A stretch of 64,000 nt of DNA from JAWKUK01 sp964402175 (GTDB taxonomy: Bacteria; Planctomycetota; UBA1135; GCA-002686595). The position numbers and the translations under genes were made by a program. The notes beneath the pieces are model-generated. The model searched no databases, was not told the DNA's origin, and was given only the letters and a program-made list of their open reading frames with translations. Location: contig CAYOBN010000001.1 in NCBI GenBank assembly GCA_964402175.1, positions 124,001-188,000 of the forward strand, read 5' to 3'. The stretch's first letter is position 1. Each line of letters starts with the position of its first letter. Positions 44,024 to 52,974 of this stretch are shown here, in pieces.

Positions 44024-45562
44024 TCATCGGCTGTTCGAGCCGAGTGCATTGCCGAGCGACGCCCCTTGGGCGTTCAAACGGCTCATGAGTTCCTCGAAGC
44101 GCGCGTACTGGAGCGTGATCGTCTCGCGGTAGCGCTCGACGCGATCTTCTTTGCGCTGAATGTCCTGGTCGAACAGCTTGATGCGCGCGCGCAGCGCATC
44201 CTGCTTGGCGTCGAAGATACCGCGGAGCGGCACCTCGGAGGTGCTACCCGCGAGCGTCCCGAACATCCGATCGATCTCGCGCACGAGGTTGGACATCAAC
44301 CCGGAGTCACTCGTCTGATCGACGTAGTAGTTCGGGTCGCCAGCAGCAGCGCCGCCGTTGTCGAAGCCGTCGTCGTCTGCAAAGAGCCCTGCGAGCGCGT
44401 CGAGGTTCTCAGCGAACTTCTCGTTGAAGACGCTCTCATTGACGGTCAGTAGCCCGTCCCGGCCTCGGGAGATGCCGACCAGTCCGAGCGTCGAGAAGCC
44501 CTCGGTGTCTCCGGTGACGGCGCTGACGCTGACCCCGAACAGGGAACGGTTCAGCGCGCTACGGATCCCCCCCAGCAACGAGTCACCGAACAACAGGCCC
44601 GTTTTGCCCCCATTGTCGTTGGGATCCTCCGATGGCGTGAAGGTGCTCTGGGTGTTGATGAACGTCTGGACGGCGTTGAATGCCGAAACGAAGCCGTCGA
44701 TCTTCGCCCTGACGGCATCGCGGTCGGGCTGCACTGTGATCACCACAGGGTCCCCAGGGGTCGTCGTCCGAGCGACGTCGATCGTCAAACCCTCGATGAC
44801 CCCCGAGAAGTCGTTGTCGGAGCGTCGTACGAGCAGACCATCGACCAGCGCAAGGGCGTCGTTCCCTACGGTGATGTTGTTTGCGCTCTGGGCAGCGCCC
44901 GCGGCAGATGGGGCCGCGTAGTTGATCGTCAAGCTGCCGCCGCCGCCGCCGACATCGGAGAACAGGTTCGTTATCCGACCGTCCTCCCCCGCCGTCTTGG
45001 ATGCGATGACGAGCTGGAAGGAGGGATTGCTCTCCGTACCCGTATTGACGACCGACGCGTTGATGTCCTCGCCGGCCATCGAGTTCAAGTCGTTGGCGAT
45101 CTCGTCCAAGCTCGAGCGGCTCGGATCAACGGTCAAGGAGTAGGCGGTTTGACCGACGGTGAAGCTGACCTGCTGTCCGCTCGAGCTGCTCAGATCCTGA
45201 TCGCGCGAGCTCACTGCGTTGAACGCCCAGCGGTCCGTTGCTGCCAGGCGCTGCACCTCGATGGTGTGGCTCCCCGCGATCGCGTTGGAGTCCGCCGAGA
45301 CTGTAGCGACCGAAGCATCGGACGCTGTCGCGGAGTTGCTCCGAAACTCGTTCGAAGTCTGCAGCTCCTTCGCTTTGTCACGCAGCTTCTTGACCAGATC
45401 GCCTAGGTTGCCGACGAGATCGAGCTTGCGCGACTCGTTCGAACGGCGCGCCTGGAGCGTCTGGATCGGCAAACGCTCGAGGGCCACGAGCTGTTGTACG
45501 ATCGCCTGCGTATCGATGCCGCTTGCGAGGCCTGAGAAGCTGATGCCAGTGCTGCCGACCAT
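44024..45562 (-). CDS. fliD: Flagellar filament cap protein FliD
   Basis: A 512-residue hook-associated protein 2. N-terminal FliD domain: SFSGLASGIDTQAIVQQLVA (SGLASGIDT is the family mark) with LERLPIQTLQ. The middle domain is Ser/Thr/Gly-rich. The C-terminal coiled domain ends IQRKEDRVERYRETITLQYARFEEL..., cited by VERYRETITLQYARFEEL, MSRLNAQGASL, as in FliD C-termini. It caps the growing filament and folds flagellin subunits. A sigma-28-like element lies 19 bases upstream. Confidence 0.95.
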   Translation of the reverse strand: MVGSTGISFSGLASGIDTQAIVQQLVALERLPIQTLQARRSNESRKLDLVGNLGDLVKKLRDKAKELQTSNEFRSNSATASDASVATVSADSNAIAGSHTIEVQRLAATDRWAFNAVSSRDQDLSSSSGQQVSFTVGQTAYSLTVDPSRSSLDEIANDLNSMAGEDINASVVNTGTESNPSFQLVIASKTAGEDGRITNLFSDVGGGGGSLTINYAAPSAAGAAQSANNITVGNDALALVDGLLVRRSDNDFSGVIEGLTIDVARTTTPGDPVVITVQPDRDAVRAKIDGFVSAFNAVQTFINTQSTFTPSEDPNDNGGKTGLLFGDSLLGGIRSALNRSLFGVSVSAVTGDTEGFSTLGLVGISRGRDGLLTVNESVFNEKFAENLDALAGLFADDDGFDNGGAAAGDPNYYVDQTSDSGLMSNLVREIDRMFGTLAGSTSEVPLRGIFDAKQDALRARIKLFDQDIQRKEDRVERYRETITLQYARFEELMSRLNAQGASLGNALGSNSR

Positions 45563-45580
45563 CCTGATCCCTCAGGATAG

Positions 45581-45607
45581 TTATCGGACGCTGGGAGCTG
45601 GACTGAA
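45581..45607 (-). promoter_or_regulatory. Possible sigma-28 promoter of fliD
   Basis: Minus strand TTCA-N15-TCCGATAA, compared with the consensus TAAA-N15-GCCGATAA. The -10 element matches 7 of 8; the -35 element only 2 of 4. Spacing and position before fliD are right. Confidence 0.5.
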
Positions 45608-45743
45608 CAGGCGCTCAGGAAGAAGCGGGGCGAAGGATCCTGAGTCGCCAGAACATCATCTCTGAGGGCTGGAAACGGCTTCCCATCGTCAACCCGTACA
45701 ACCTGCGAGCGATCTGGAAAGTATTTCCAGCTAACAGACGAAC

Positions 45744-45776
45744 CCGCCCTCCTCGAAGATTCCACGAGGAGGGCGG
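45744..45776 (-). terminator. Terminator hairpin after flagellin at 45857
   Basis: CCGCCCTCCTCG and CGAGGAGGGCGG form a perfect 12-bp stem with a 9-base loop, 80-110 bases after the flagellin stop and upstream of the fliD promoter. It isolates the flagellin transcript from fliD. Confidence 0.7.
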
Positions 45777-45856
45777 AGTTCGGTTCCGAGTGGCCGGACT
45801 CGAGAGGGCGGCCCTCGCGCCTCAGCGCGCGGGCGCGTGATCGAGCCCGGTCCGGA

Positions 45857-46681
45857 TCAGCCGAGCAGCGACAGCGCGAGCTGCGGCTGGGTGTTCGCCT
45901 GAGCCAGGACCGACGTGGCGGCCTGCTGCAGGATGCTGTTCCGGGTCAGGTCGGCCGTCTCGTAGGCGACGTCGACGTCACGGATCCGGCTCTCGGCGGC
46001 CGCGGTGTTCTCGCGGACGTTCAGGATGGACCGGAGGGTGCTGTCGAGGCGGTTCTGCTGGGCACCGAGGGTACCCCGGCTCGAGTTGACGGTGTTGATC
46101 GCGCTGTCGATCGCGCTGATCGCCGAGCTCGCACCCGACGAAGACGAGATGTCGAGCGAGCCCACCCCGAGGGTCGAAGCAGTCGCATCGACGATCGAGA
46201 CCGACACGACGTCGTTGGTGCCCGCGTCGATGCCGACCTGGACGCTGAGCGAGGTCGCGTTGCCGTCGAGGAGGTTGACGCCGTTGAAGTTGGTGCTGCC
46301 GGCGATGCGGTCGAGCTCCTCGATGAGCTGGCTGAACTCGCCGTTGAGCGTGCCGCGGTCGCCCGAGTTGAGCGTACCGTTGGCGGCCTGCACGGAGAGC
46401 TCGCGCATGCGGTTCAGGATGCCGCTCGCCTCGTTGAGCGCGCCTTCGGCGGTCTGGACGAGCGAGATGCCGTCCTGAGCGTTGCGCGCGGCGACGCCGT
46501 AGGAGCGGATGTCGGCCCGCATGCGCTCGGAGATCCCGAGGCCCGCAGCGTCGTCAGCTGCGGAGGCGATGCGGAGGCCGGACGACAAGCGCGAGAAGTT
46601 GCCTTGGAGACGCGATGAAACGTTCCCCAGGTTCCTCTGTGCGGTCATCGCCGCGATGTTGGTGTTGACACGAAGTCCCAT
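45857..46681 (-). CDS. fliC: Flagellin (copy 1)
   Basis: A 274-residue flagellin with only the D0/D1 parts. The N-terminus is GLRVNTNIAAMTAQRNLGNV with SRLSSGLRIASAADDAAGLG, and the middle has LVQTAEGALNEASGILNRMR. The C-terminus is ESRIRDVDVAYETADLTRN followed by ILQQAATSVLAQANTQPQ, which pairs with the N-terminus in the filament. The variable outer domain is nearly absent. It is about 400 bases downstream of the second flagellin gene and reads in the same direction. It can be exported with FliS. Confidence 0.97.
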   Translation of the reverse strand: MGLRVNTNIAAMTAQRNLGNVSSRLQGNFSRLSSGLRIASAADDAAGLGISERMRADIRSYGVAARNAQDGISLVQTAEGALNEASGILNRMRELSVQAANGTLNSGDRGTLNGEFSQLIEELDRIAGSTNFNGVNLLDGNATSLSVQVGIDAGTNDVVSVSIVDATASTLGVGSLDISSSSGASSAISAIDSAINTVNSSRGTLGAQQNRLDSTLRSILNVRENTAAAESRIRDVDVAYETADLTRNSILQQAATSVLAQANTQPQLALSLLG

Positions 46682-47079
46682 TGATTCTCGATTCCTTGGA
46701 TCGGATACCGTAACGCGGACGCAAGAAGGGGCCCCGGGGACACGGCTCCAGTTGGAGCACCTGGTTCAGCTGCTGCCACGTAGTCCATCGCCTGTCCGCT
46801 TGGCGCGAGAGACCACGAGACGCCGAGCCAGACTAGGCCGCGGGTGCGTGGGTGATCGTTCGCTTGGGACCCCGGTGCGCGGGGGCACGGTGCACACTGG
46901 GTCCGCTCCGGTACCAGACGCTGCGCGTCAGTCGCCGAAGGGCTGCGATCGATCTGTTCGTCGTTGGTAGAGAGCCTACTCGAGGTATGCAGTACTGAGG
47001 TCTCGGTGTCGCCGGTAAGGGGGACCGCCACCCGGCGGTCCCCCACTCAGCGAAACGGCACCGAAGCCGTTGTCTCCGC
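46682..47079. other. Intergenic region between the two flagellins
   Basis: About 400 bases without a supportable gene. It holds the hairpin ending the transcript of flagellin copy 2 (47019-47044) and must hold the promoter of copy 1. No good sigma-28 match could be found; the only weak candidate is TCCGATCC on the minus strand near 46700, without a matching -35 element. Confidence 0.6.
47019..47044 (-). terminator. Terminator hairpin after flagellin copy 2
   Basis: GGGGGACCGCC and GGCGGTCCCCC, a perfect 11-bp stem with a 4-base loop, 36 bases after the flagellin stop. No U-run of note follows. Confidence 0.7.
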
Positions 47080-47913
47080 TTAACCTTGGAGTAGCGAAAG
47101 CGCGATCTGAGGCTGCACGTTAGCCTGCTGGAGCACGCTCATGGCGGCCTGCTGCATGATGCTGTTCTTGGTCATCTCAGCCGTCTCGAGCGCGACATCG
47201 ACGTCGCGGATCCGGCTCTCGGACGCGGAGAGGTTCTCGCGCTGGATCTGGATCGACCGCAGCGCGCTCTCCATCCGGTTCTGCTGAGCACCCAGTTGAC
47301 CACGCTGGGTGTTGACCTGGTCGATGGCCGAGTCGATAGCAACCAGCGCGTCCTGCGCGCTGGCGATCGTCGTGACATCGCTCGAGTTGAAGCCCAGGGT
47401 CGAAGCACTCGTCTCCGCGAGCGTCACGTTGATGACGTCGTCGGTCGTGTTGCTGTTGATGCCCACTTGGATCGGGATCCCTGTCGAAGCCGAGCCGTCC
47501 AACAGGTTGGTCCCGTTGAAGACGGTCGTCGTCGAGATCCGGTCGATCTCGGAGACGAGCGCCGAGAACTCGACGTCGAGGGTGCCACGATCCTGAGAGC
47601 TCAGCGTGCCGTTTGCGGCTTGCATGCTGAGCTCGCGCATGCGGTTGAGGATGCTGCTGATCTCGTTCAGCGCGCCCTCCGCCGTCTGCGCCAGGGAGAC
47701 GCCGTCGAGAGCATTACGCCCTGCGACGCCGTACGACTTGATCTGCGAGCGCATCCGCTCGGAGATCGCGAGGCCCGCGGCATCATCTGCCGCGACTGCG
47801 ATCCTCAGGCCGGACGCCAGGCGGGAGTAGTTCCCTTCCAGGCGAGCGGTGACGTTGCCCAAGTTTCTTTGGGCCGTCAGAGAGGCGATGTTGGTATTGA
47901 CTCGAAGTCCCAC
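47080..47913 (-). CDS. fliC: Flagellin (copy 2)
   Basis: A 277-residue flagellin, a clear paralogue of copy 1: GLRVNTNIASLTAQRNLGNV, SGLRIAVAADDAAGLAISER, MRELSMQAANGTLSSQDRG and the C-terminus SIMQQAAMSVLQQANVQPQ. The two differ mainly in the central part and at scattered surface positions. GTG start with the good ribosome site AAAGGAG 10 bases before. A sigma-28 promoter lies 67 bases upstream, which copy 1 lacks, so this is probably the main late-expressed copy. Confidence 0.97.
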   Translation of the reverse strand: MGLRVNTNIASLTAQRNLGNVTARLEGNYSRLASGLRIAVAADDAAGLAISERMRSQIKSYGVAGRNALDGVSLAQTAEGALNEISSILNRMRELSMQAANGTLSSQDRGTLDVEFSALVSEIDRISTTTVFNGTNLLDGSASTGIPIQVGINSNTTDDVINVTLAETSASTLGFNSSDVTTIASAQDALVAIDSAIDQVNTQRGQLGAQQNRMESALRSIQIQRENLSASESRIRDVDVALETAEMTKNSIMQQAAMSVLQQANVQPQIALSLLQG

Positions 47914-47979
47914 GGTGGGGCTCCTTTCACAACTGGTTCGGTGTTTGCTGAGATGGCCGGTCGCCCGACCACGAAGAGG

Positions 47980-48006
47980 TTGTCGGCCGAACCTGCATGG
48001 AATTGA
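47980..48006 (-). promoter_or_regulatory. Sigma-28 (FliA) promoter of flagellin copy 2
   Basis: Minus strand TCAA (48006-48003), 15 bases, GCCGACAA (47987-47980). The consensus is TAAA-N15-GCCGATAA: 3 of 4 and 7 of 8 bases match with exact spacing. The predicted leader is about 60 bases. Confidence 0.75.
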
Positions 48007-48122
48007 GTCCGGTCAGGCGGAATCTTGGACCGTTCAGTCGTCGGGCCTCGCGCACGGCCAACCCGCGCTCCGCGCGCGCAGCGTCGCGAACGATCGCGCG
48101 GCACACGACGATCCTATGAAGC

Positions 48123-48160
48123 GGCCGAGGCCTGCCCCCGTTCCGGGGCAGGCCTCGGCC
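48123..48160 (-). terminator. Strong terminator hairpin after the chemoreceptor gene
   Basis: GGCCGAGGCCTGCCCC and GGGGCAGGCCTCGGCC pair perfectly over 16 bp with a 6-base loop, 31 bases after the stop of the leftward chemoreceptor gene and upstream of the flagellin promoter. Confidence 0.8.
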
Positions 48161-48190
48161 TGAAGGTGGGCTGCGCGATCTGCGCTGCGC

Positions 48191-50557
48191 TTAGAACCCG
48201 TCGCCTTGTCCGAAGGCGACCAGGTCCGCCTCATCGAACTCGCTCGAGGACTTCGACGGCAACGGCGCACCTGGGCCGTCGTGGTCGTCGAAGCCCGCGA
48301 TGTCCGGCCGTTGCAGCTGGCCACGAGCGTCCTGAGCGGCGCCCCGCTGCCCCTTCGTACGGCGGGTGCGGTGCTGCTGTACGAGGTTGCGGAGGCTGCC
48401 GACCTGGCCCGCGGTCTCGATCGCAGTGGACGCCAGCTCTTCGGCGTTACCAGCATTGGCCTGCGTCACCTTGTCGAGCTCCGCGATGCCGGACGTCACG
48501 TCGTGGATGGCTGTAAGCTGGCTCGCCGAGGCCCCAGCGATCTCACGCATGAGGTCGCGCACCTGGGTCGCCCCCTGCACCACTCCTTGGAGCTGCTCGC
48601 GGACGCGGTCAGCGCGGTGGACGCCGTCGTTCACGAAGCCCGACGCGCGCTCGACGATTCGGCTGGTCTCCCGGGCCGAATCTGCGCTGCGCTGAGCGAG
48701 CGCTCGGACCTCCTCCGCGACCACGGCGAAGCCTTTGCCCGCTTCGCCGGCTCGGGCCGCTTCGACCGCGGCGTTGAGAGCGAGGAGGTTCGTCTGGAAC
48801 GCGATGTCGTCGATGACCTTGATGATGGTCGAGATCTCGTCGTTCGAGGTCTTGATGTCGGTCATCGACTGCTGCATCGACTGCATCTCAGTCATGCTGC
48901 TGTTAGCCGATTCGGCGTAGGTCTCCGAGAGGCGGCTCGCCTTTTCCGCATTGCAGGCGTTCTGATCGGTCATCGCCGATACGTTGACGACGCTGTCGCG
49001 GATACGCTCGAGCGAGGCAGCTTGCTGGGTCGAGGCCGAGGCAAGGTTCTGCGAAGCGCCCTGGACCTGTCCGGCGCCGGTATCGATCTGCTCGAGACCC
49101 GCGTCGACCTCGCCGATCATGCGCTCCATGCTGTCGACGAGTCGGTTGAAAGACTGTGTCAGGTCGCCGAGCTCGTCTTCGCGCCCCGACGGCAGTCGGT
49201 GGGTGAGGTCACGATTGTCGACGGTCGCCTTGATGCCCTCAACAATGGACAGCACCGGGCGTGCGATCGAGCGACCGAAGACGAAGGCCATCAAGCCCAC
49301 CACGATGGCGACGATGACGCCGGTGCGCACGATGCCACGCTGGAGTTCGAGGACCGGCCGCTCGACCTCGTACATGTGACGCTCGGCCAGCAGCGCCCAC
49401 TTACTTCCCATGCAGTCCACCACCCGCGCGTAACCGAGGATCTGCTCGCCAACATCGTCGATGCGCTGGTAGCGGTTCGACTCTCCGGCGATCGCAGACA
49501 CCACACCGGGGAAGTTCAGACCCGCAGTGCTCTCCTCAGCCTCGCGCCGGGTCGAACGGGCGCGGAAGTCCTGACCGACGAGGAACGTCTCACCGGTCTC
49601 CCCAAGCCCGTCCGTTCGCGCAAGAACTCCGTCGATCTTCGCGATCGGGAGTTGGAAGGCGACGGCGCCCAGGAGGTCACCCGACTGGCCGATCACAGCG
49701 GTAGCAACGAAGGCGGCATCAGCGCCGTAGCTCGGCTCGTAAGATGCGACATCTTCGAGGAAGACCGTCTCTGAGCTGCCTCCTTCGAGGGCCGCGCCCA
49801 CCGCCCGGCCGAGACCGGTCCCCCGGTAGGGTCCGCTGATCAGGTTGGTCGCGTAGTCCGCCTCCTTGTAGACCGTGTAGACGACGTTGCCCTCGGTGTC
49901 GACGAGAAAGATGTCGTAGTAGCCGTACGTATCGAGGAACGAACTGAGGTACGCGTGCTGCAACTCGTGCAGCTCGTTGTACGTGCAGGGTTCCGAGGCC
50001 CGGCCGAGCGCCAGCTTGTTTCCAACGGCGTTCGGGTTCTCGGCGATGTACATCGCCTGGAGCAATCGAGCGTTGGCGTCCCGCGGTACATACGCCTCCA
50101 CACCGCGCCAAGCTTGATCTGCCTCCTCCAAGCGCGAGCGGTACTCGGAGTTCATGTAGCGGCGAACGGCGTCCTCGCGCCGCTTCTCCGAGGCCGGGGT
50201 CAACGTACCGTTGGCGACCAACTCCTCGCGGACAGTCTTGAATGCGACCGAGAGCTGCTCGAGCGCCGACTGGGTCGCCGGGTTCCTAGCGAGCTGCTGG
50301 ACTCCCTTGCGGGATGACTCGAAGACCGCCTCGACGACCTGGGCCGCGCGATCCGAGGCGATGACCTCGAGCTCCTCCTGGGCCTTCGAGATCAGGGTCG
50401 CTCGGCTGGCCTCGACGCTCTTCCAAGCCGTGGCGGCGATCGAAATCACGCCGACGACGAGCGACAAAGAGATGAGCTTGACGGAGATCGACCAGCGCGA
50501 GGGATGGCCGATCGTCGCGAAGAAGCCGCGGGGGCGGACCGTGCGGGCTGAGTTCAT
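48191..50557 (-). CDS. Methyl-accepting chemotaxis protein
   Basis: A 788-residue transmembrane receptor. First helix: VKLISLSLVVGVISIAATAW. Residues about 50-400 are a periplasmic sensor of the dCache/PDC type (YGYYDIFLVDTEGNVVYTVY is one PAS-like core). The second helix is VRTGVIVAIVVGLMAFVFG. A HAMP domain follows (ARPVLSIVEGIKATVDNRDL), then the signalling hairpin with AARAGEAGKGFAVVAEEVRA at its tip. The C-terminus is acidic and has no NWETF-type tether. It is flanked by flagellin and che genes and probably works through the che operon nearby. Confidence 0.95.
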   Translation of the reverse strand: MNSARTVRPRGFFATIGHPSRWSISVKLISLSLVVGVISIAATAWKSVEASRATLISKAQEELEVIASDRAAQVVEAVFESSRKGVQQLARNPATQSALEQLSVAFKTVREELVANGTLTPASEKRREDAVRRYMNSEYRSRLEEADQAWRGVEAYVPRDANARLLQAMYIAENPNAVGNKLALGRASEPCTYNELHELQHAYLSSFLDTYGYYDIFLVDTEGNVVYTVYKEADYATNLISGPYRGTGLGRAVGAALEGGSSETVFLEDVASYEPSYGADAAFVATAVIGQSGDLLGAVAFQLPIAKIDGVLARTDGLGETGETFLVGQDFRARSTRREAEESTAGLNFPGVVSAIAGESNRYQRIDDVGEQILGYARVVDCMGSKWALLAERHMYEVERPVLELQRGIVRTGVIVAIVVGLMAFVFGRSIARPVLSIVEGIKATVDNRDLTHRLPSGREDELGDLTQSFNRLVDSMERMIGEVDAGLEQIDTGAGQVQGASQNLASASTQQAASLERIRDSVVNVSAMTDQNACNAEKASRLSETYAESANSSMTEMQSMQQSMTDIKTSNDEISTIIKVIDDIAFQTNLLALNAAVEAARAGEAGKGFAVVAEEVRALAQRSADSARETSRIVERASGFVNDGVHRADRVREQLQGVVQGATQVRDLMREIAGASASQLTAIHDVTSGIAELDKVTQANAGNAEELASTAIETAGQVGSLRNLVQQHRTRRTKGQRGAAQDARGQLQRPDIAGFDDHDGPGAPLPSKSSSEFDEADLVAFGQGDGF

Positions 50558-50617
50558 GGGGCGTGTGTGCTGCTTGGGGGCAGTGGGACCTCGGTGCTTT
50601 CGACCACCTGTTCTCCG

Positions 50618-50640
50618 AAGTTGAGCCGAAGCCTCAACTT
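50618..50640. promoter_or_regulatory. Inverted repeat in the divergent region 50558-50730
   Basis: AAGTTGAG and CTCAACTT, an 8-bp perfect inverted repeat with a 7-base spacer, 61 bases upstream of the chemoreceptor and 91 bases upstream of the outer-membrane protein gene. Unlike the terminators here it is AT-rich and sits in a divergent promoter region, so an operator is possible. Confidence 0.35.
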
Positions 50641-50730
50641 GGGCAGCGCGACGCCCGATCTACCGAGAGACGCGGCACTCCACCCCCAGGGCTCACGGCC
50701 TGACCCCCGTTCTCACCCGGACCCGCAAAC

Positions 50731-51522
50731 ATGCGCATCCCTCAAGCGCGGCTCGCTCTGTCGCTCGCACTCGCACCCCTCCTTCAGAGCTGTCTCTCCA
50801 TCCGCGCTGATGAACCCGCCTCCGTCGGGGCGAGCGTCAACGTGGGGACGGCCTACTGGTTCCGGGGGGTCCCCGTGAACACGGGTGGCGTGATCCAAGG
50901 GGACCTGGCCACGACCGTGCCGCTCGCCGATGGCAGCCTCCTTGACCTCTCCGTCTGGGGGAACATGGCGCTGACCAGCGACTCGGGCAACGGCATCGAG
51001 CCCGACGGGAACGGCTTGGCCTTCACCGAGATCGATACGGTCGCCGTCTACACGCGCTCGTATGACAGCTACGACATCAGCGTCGGCATCCTCTCGTACA
51101 ACCTGCCGAACGGCATCGGAGCATCGACCACCGAGCTCTACAGCGCTGCAAGCTTCCAAGCGCTGGGCCTCAGCCACGCGCTCTCCGTCTACTACGACTT
51201 CGACCAGCTCGACGGCTTCTACATGGCGTACTCGGGAGGCTGGGGGAGCTCCCTGGACGATCGGACCTCCCTCGACGTCGCTTGGAACCTGGGTGCTATG
51301 GGCGGAGATCAAGCCCGCAGCTATTTCGGGGTCGACGAGAACGGCCTGTCCGATGTGTCGCTGAGCGGGACACTGAGCCACGCCTTCGACGAAGCGACCA
51401 CCCTGAGCACGACCCTGGCCCTGATCAAGACACTCGACGGTGACTACGCCGACGCATTGGATGCGGCTGGCCGCGACGACTTTGGGGTCGTGGTCATGAT
51501 CGGGACTGCTTGGAGCTTCTGA
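50731..51522 (+). CDS. TorF-like outer-membrane beta-barrel protein
   Basis: A 263-residue exported protein with signal (ALSLALAPLLQSC; a cysteine at the cleavage site suggests a lipoprotein, though it could be a chance residue). The mature part begins ASVNVGTAYWFRGVPVNTGG, which resembles the first strand of the TorF/Gcw_chp putative porins (Y-x-F-R-G). Alternating hydrophobic strands with aromatic residues follow to the terminal MIGTAWSF, where the last residue is Phe, typical of outer-membrane barrels. Function unknown. Divergent from the chemoreceptor. Confidence 0.65.
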   Translation: MRIPQARLALSLALAPLLQSCLSIRADEPASVGASVNVGTAYWFRGVPVNTGGVIQGDLATTVPLADGSLLDLSVWGNMALTSDSGNGIEPDGNGLAFTEIDTVAVYTRSYDSYDISVGILSYNLPNGIGASTTELYSAASFQALGLSHALSVYYDFDQLDGFYMAYSGGWGSSLDDRTSLDVAWNLGAMGGDQARSYFGVDENGLSDVSLSGTLSHAFDEATTLSTTLALIKTLDGDYADALDAAGRDDFGVVVMIGTAWSF

Positions 51523-51589
51523 CGACCTGAGTCGTTGCGGTGGGGTAACTTCGGTCAGGACGACGGAGGTCGTCTACTGGGGAACGACC

Positions 51590-51835
51590 ATGAAAGCTCT
51601 CACCACCGCACTGCTCCTTCTGAGCGCCTCCTGCGCCAGCGTCTCGACGTCCGAAACCCAGTCGCTGAGCGTGAACGACCAGCCGGTCGCCGCTGGAATC
51701 TCCAAACCGGGCTGGGGAGCACCACGCCAGCTCACGCCGCGACGGCACCTGGACGTCATCGAAGCCGAGGGTGGCGTACCTGAAATGGCGCACTATCGCG
51801 GCCTGCGTAAGCCGGGGACCGGCGCGCGTCGCTGA
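51590..51835 (+). CDS. Small exported lipoprotein, 81 aa
   Basis: A small protein with a signal and lipobox (MKALTTALLLLSASCASV, lipid Cys near residue 15). The rest is polar, with QPVAAGISKPGWGAPRQLTP and an Arg/Gly-rich end. No family was recognised. It follows the barrel gene by 67 bases in the same direction, and a strong terminator comes 10 bases after its stop. Confidence 0.6.
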   Translation: MKALTTALLLLSASCASVSTSETQSLSVNDQPVAAGISKPGWGAPRQLTPRRHLDVIEAEGGVPEMAHYRGLRKPGTGARR

Positions 51836-51845
51836 GACGAAGCAC

Positions 51846-51880
51846 ACGGGGCGACCGCTCGGCTCGAGCGGTCGCCCCGT
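51846..51880. terminator. Bidirectional terminator between the small lipoprotein and cheB
   Basis: ACGGGGCGACCGCTCG and CGAGCGGTCGCCCCGT, a perfect 16-bp stem with a 3-base loop, followed by TTTCGCTT on the plus strand. It separates the convergent lipoprotein gene and the end of the che operon. Confidence 0.85.
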
Positions 51881-51909
51881 TTCGCTTGGATCGAGTCCGG
51901 CCCGTGCGC

Positions 51910-52974
51910 TCAGGCGGCGCGCCGTCCGAGCTGCTTCCCTGAAGAGAAGTCGACGACGGCGTCAGCGATCCGATCGAGGTGCATGGTCTCCTGCGCATAA
52001 CCCCGCTCGATCGCGACACGAGGCATGCCATAGACGACGCAGCTCGAGGCCTCCTGAGCGACCGTCGCATGGCGCGCGGCTTTGAGCTTGCCGAGCCCCT
52101 CGGCACCATCTTCGCCCATACCCGTCAGAAGCACACCGAGGGCACGCAGCCCGCTGATTTCGGCCACGGACTGGAAGAGCACGTCCACGGACGGACGATA
52201 GCCGCTCACAAGGCCGTCTCCACCGAGCACCGCGATCAGCTTGCCACCTGGCCCGCGCCGAACGCGCATGTGGCGATCGCCGGGGGCCAGGAGCGCGACG
52301 CCGGGCTTGAGCGGCTCCCCGTCCGTCGCTTCCCGGACCGTCACACCTGAGATTCCAGCCAGGCGCTCTGCCAGACCCGCCGTAAACCCCGCGGGCATGT
52401 GCTGAGCCATGACGATCGGAGCGAGCTTCGAGGGCAGCCGCTCGAAGATCCGCCGCAGCGCCTCGGGTCCACCGGTTGACGCACCGATCGCTATCAAAGT
52501 GCTCTCGGTGGGTTGATGGAGCGGCTCTGAGATTCGGCCCTGGTTCGATGAGTTCGTGATCGGTACGACACTGCGCATGCGCGGCTGTGTGCGTAGAACG
52601 CGCTCCAAGTCATCGACCAGTTGGGTGATCGAATAGCCCGGGCCGGGCTTTCCGAAGACCTCGATCGCGCCGGCCTCGAGACATGCAAGGGCGACCTTAC
52701 GACTGCGGGCCGTGAGCGAGCTGACGATGATGGTCGGCGTGGGACGCTTGCGCTGGAGATCCCTGAGGAAGGTCAAGCCGTCCATCTTGGGCATCTCGAG
52801 GTCCAGCACGATCGCGTCTGGGCGGAGCCGCTCGACGAGCGCGCCGCCTTCGATCGGGTCCTCCGCTGCGCCGATGATGGCGATCCCAGGCCGTGATCGA
52901 AGCTCGCGCGAGAGGGCGGCCCGAACCAGCGGTGAGTCATCGATGAGCAGGACCTTCTGTGTCTCGGTTGTCAT
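51910..52974 (-). CDS. cheB: Chemotaxis protein-glutamate methylesterase CheB
   Basis: A 354-residue response regulator/esterase. Receiver domain: LLIDDSPLVRAAL with phospho-acceptor Asp in IVLDLEMPKMDG. Esterase domain: catalytic Ser in IGASTGGPEAL, His in MAQHMPAGFTAGL and Asp in TGMGEDGAEGL. It removes methyl groups from receptors and can deamidate glutamines. The last gene of the che operon; its start overlaps the cheX stop by 4 bases. Confidence 0.97.
   Translation of the reverse strand: MTTETQKVLLIDDSPLVRAALSRELRSRPGIAIIGAAEDPIEGGALVERLRPDAIVLDLEMPKMDGLTFLRDLQRKRPTPTIIVSSLTARSRKVALACLEAGAIEVFGKPGPGYSITQLVDDLERVLRTQPRMRSVVPITNSSNQGRISEPLHQPTESTLIAIGASTGGPEALRRIFERLPSKLAPIVMAQHMPAGFTAGLAERLAGISGVTVREATDGEPLKPGVALLAPGDRHMRVRRGPGGKLIAVLGGDGLVSGYRPSVDVLFQSVAEISGLRALGVLLTGMGEDGAEGLGKLKAARHATVAQEASSCVVYGMPRVAIERGYAQETMHLDRIADAVVDFSSGKQLGRRAA

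Noticed and set aside
46682..47046. Possible extra gene between the flagellins
   Set aside because: The open frames there are polar, Arg/Pro-rich and lack a ribosome site; the region is better explained as terminator plus leader.
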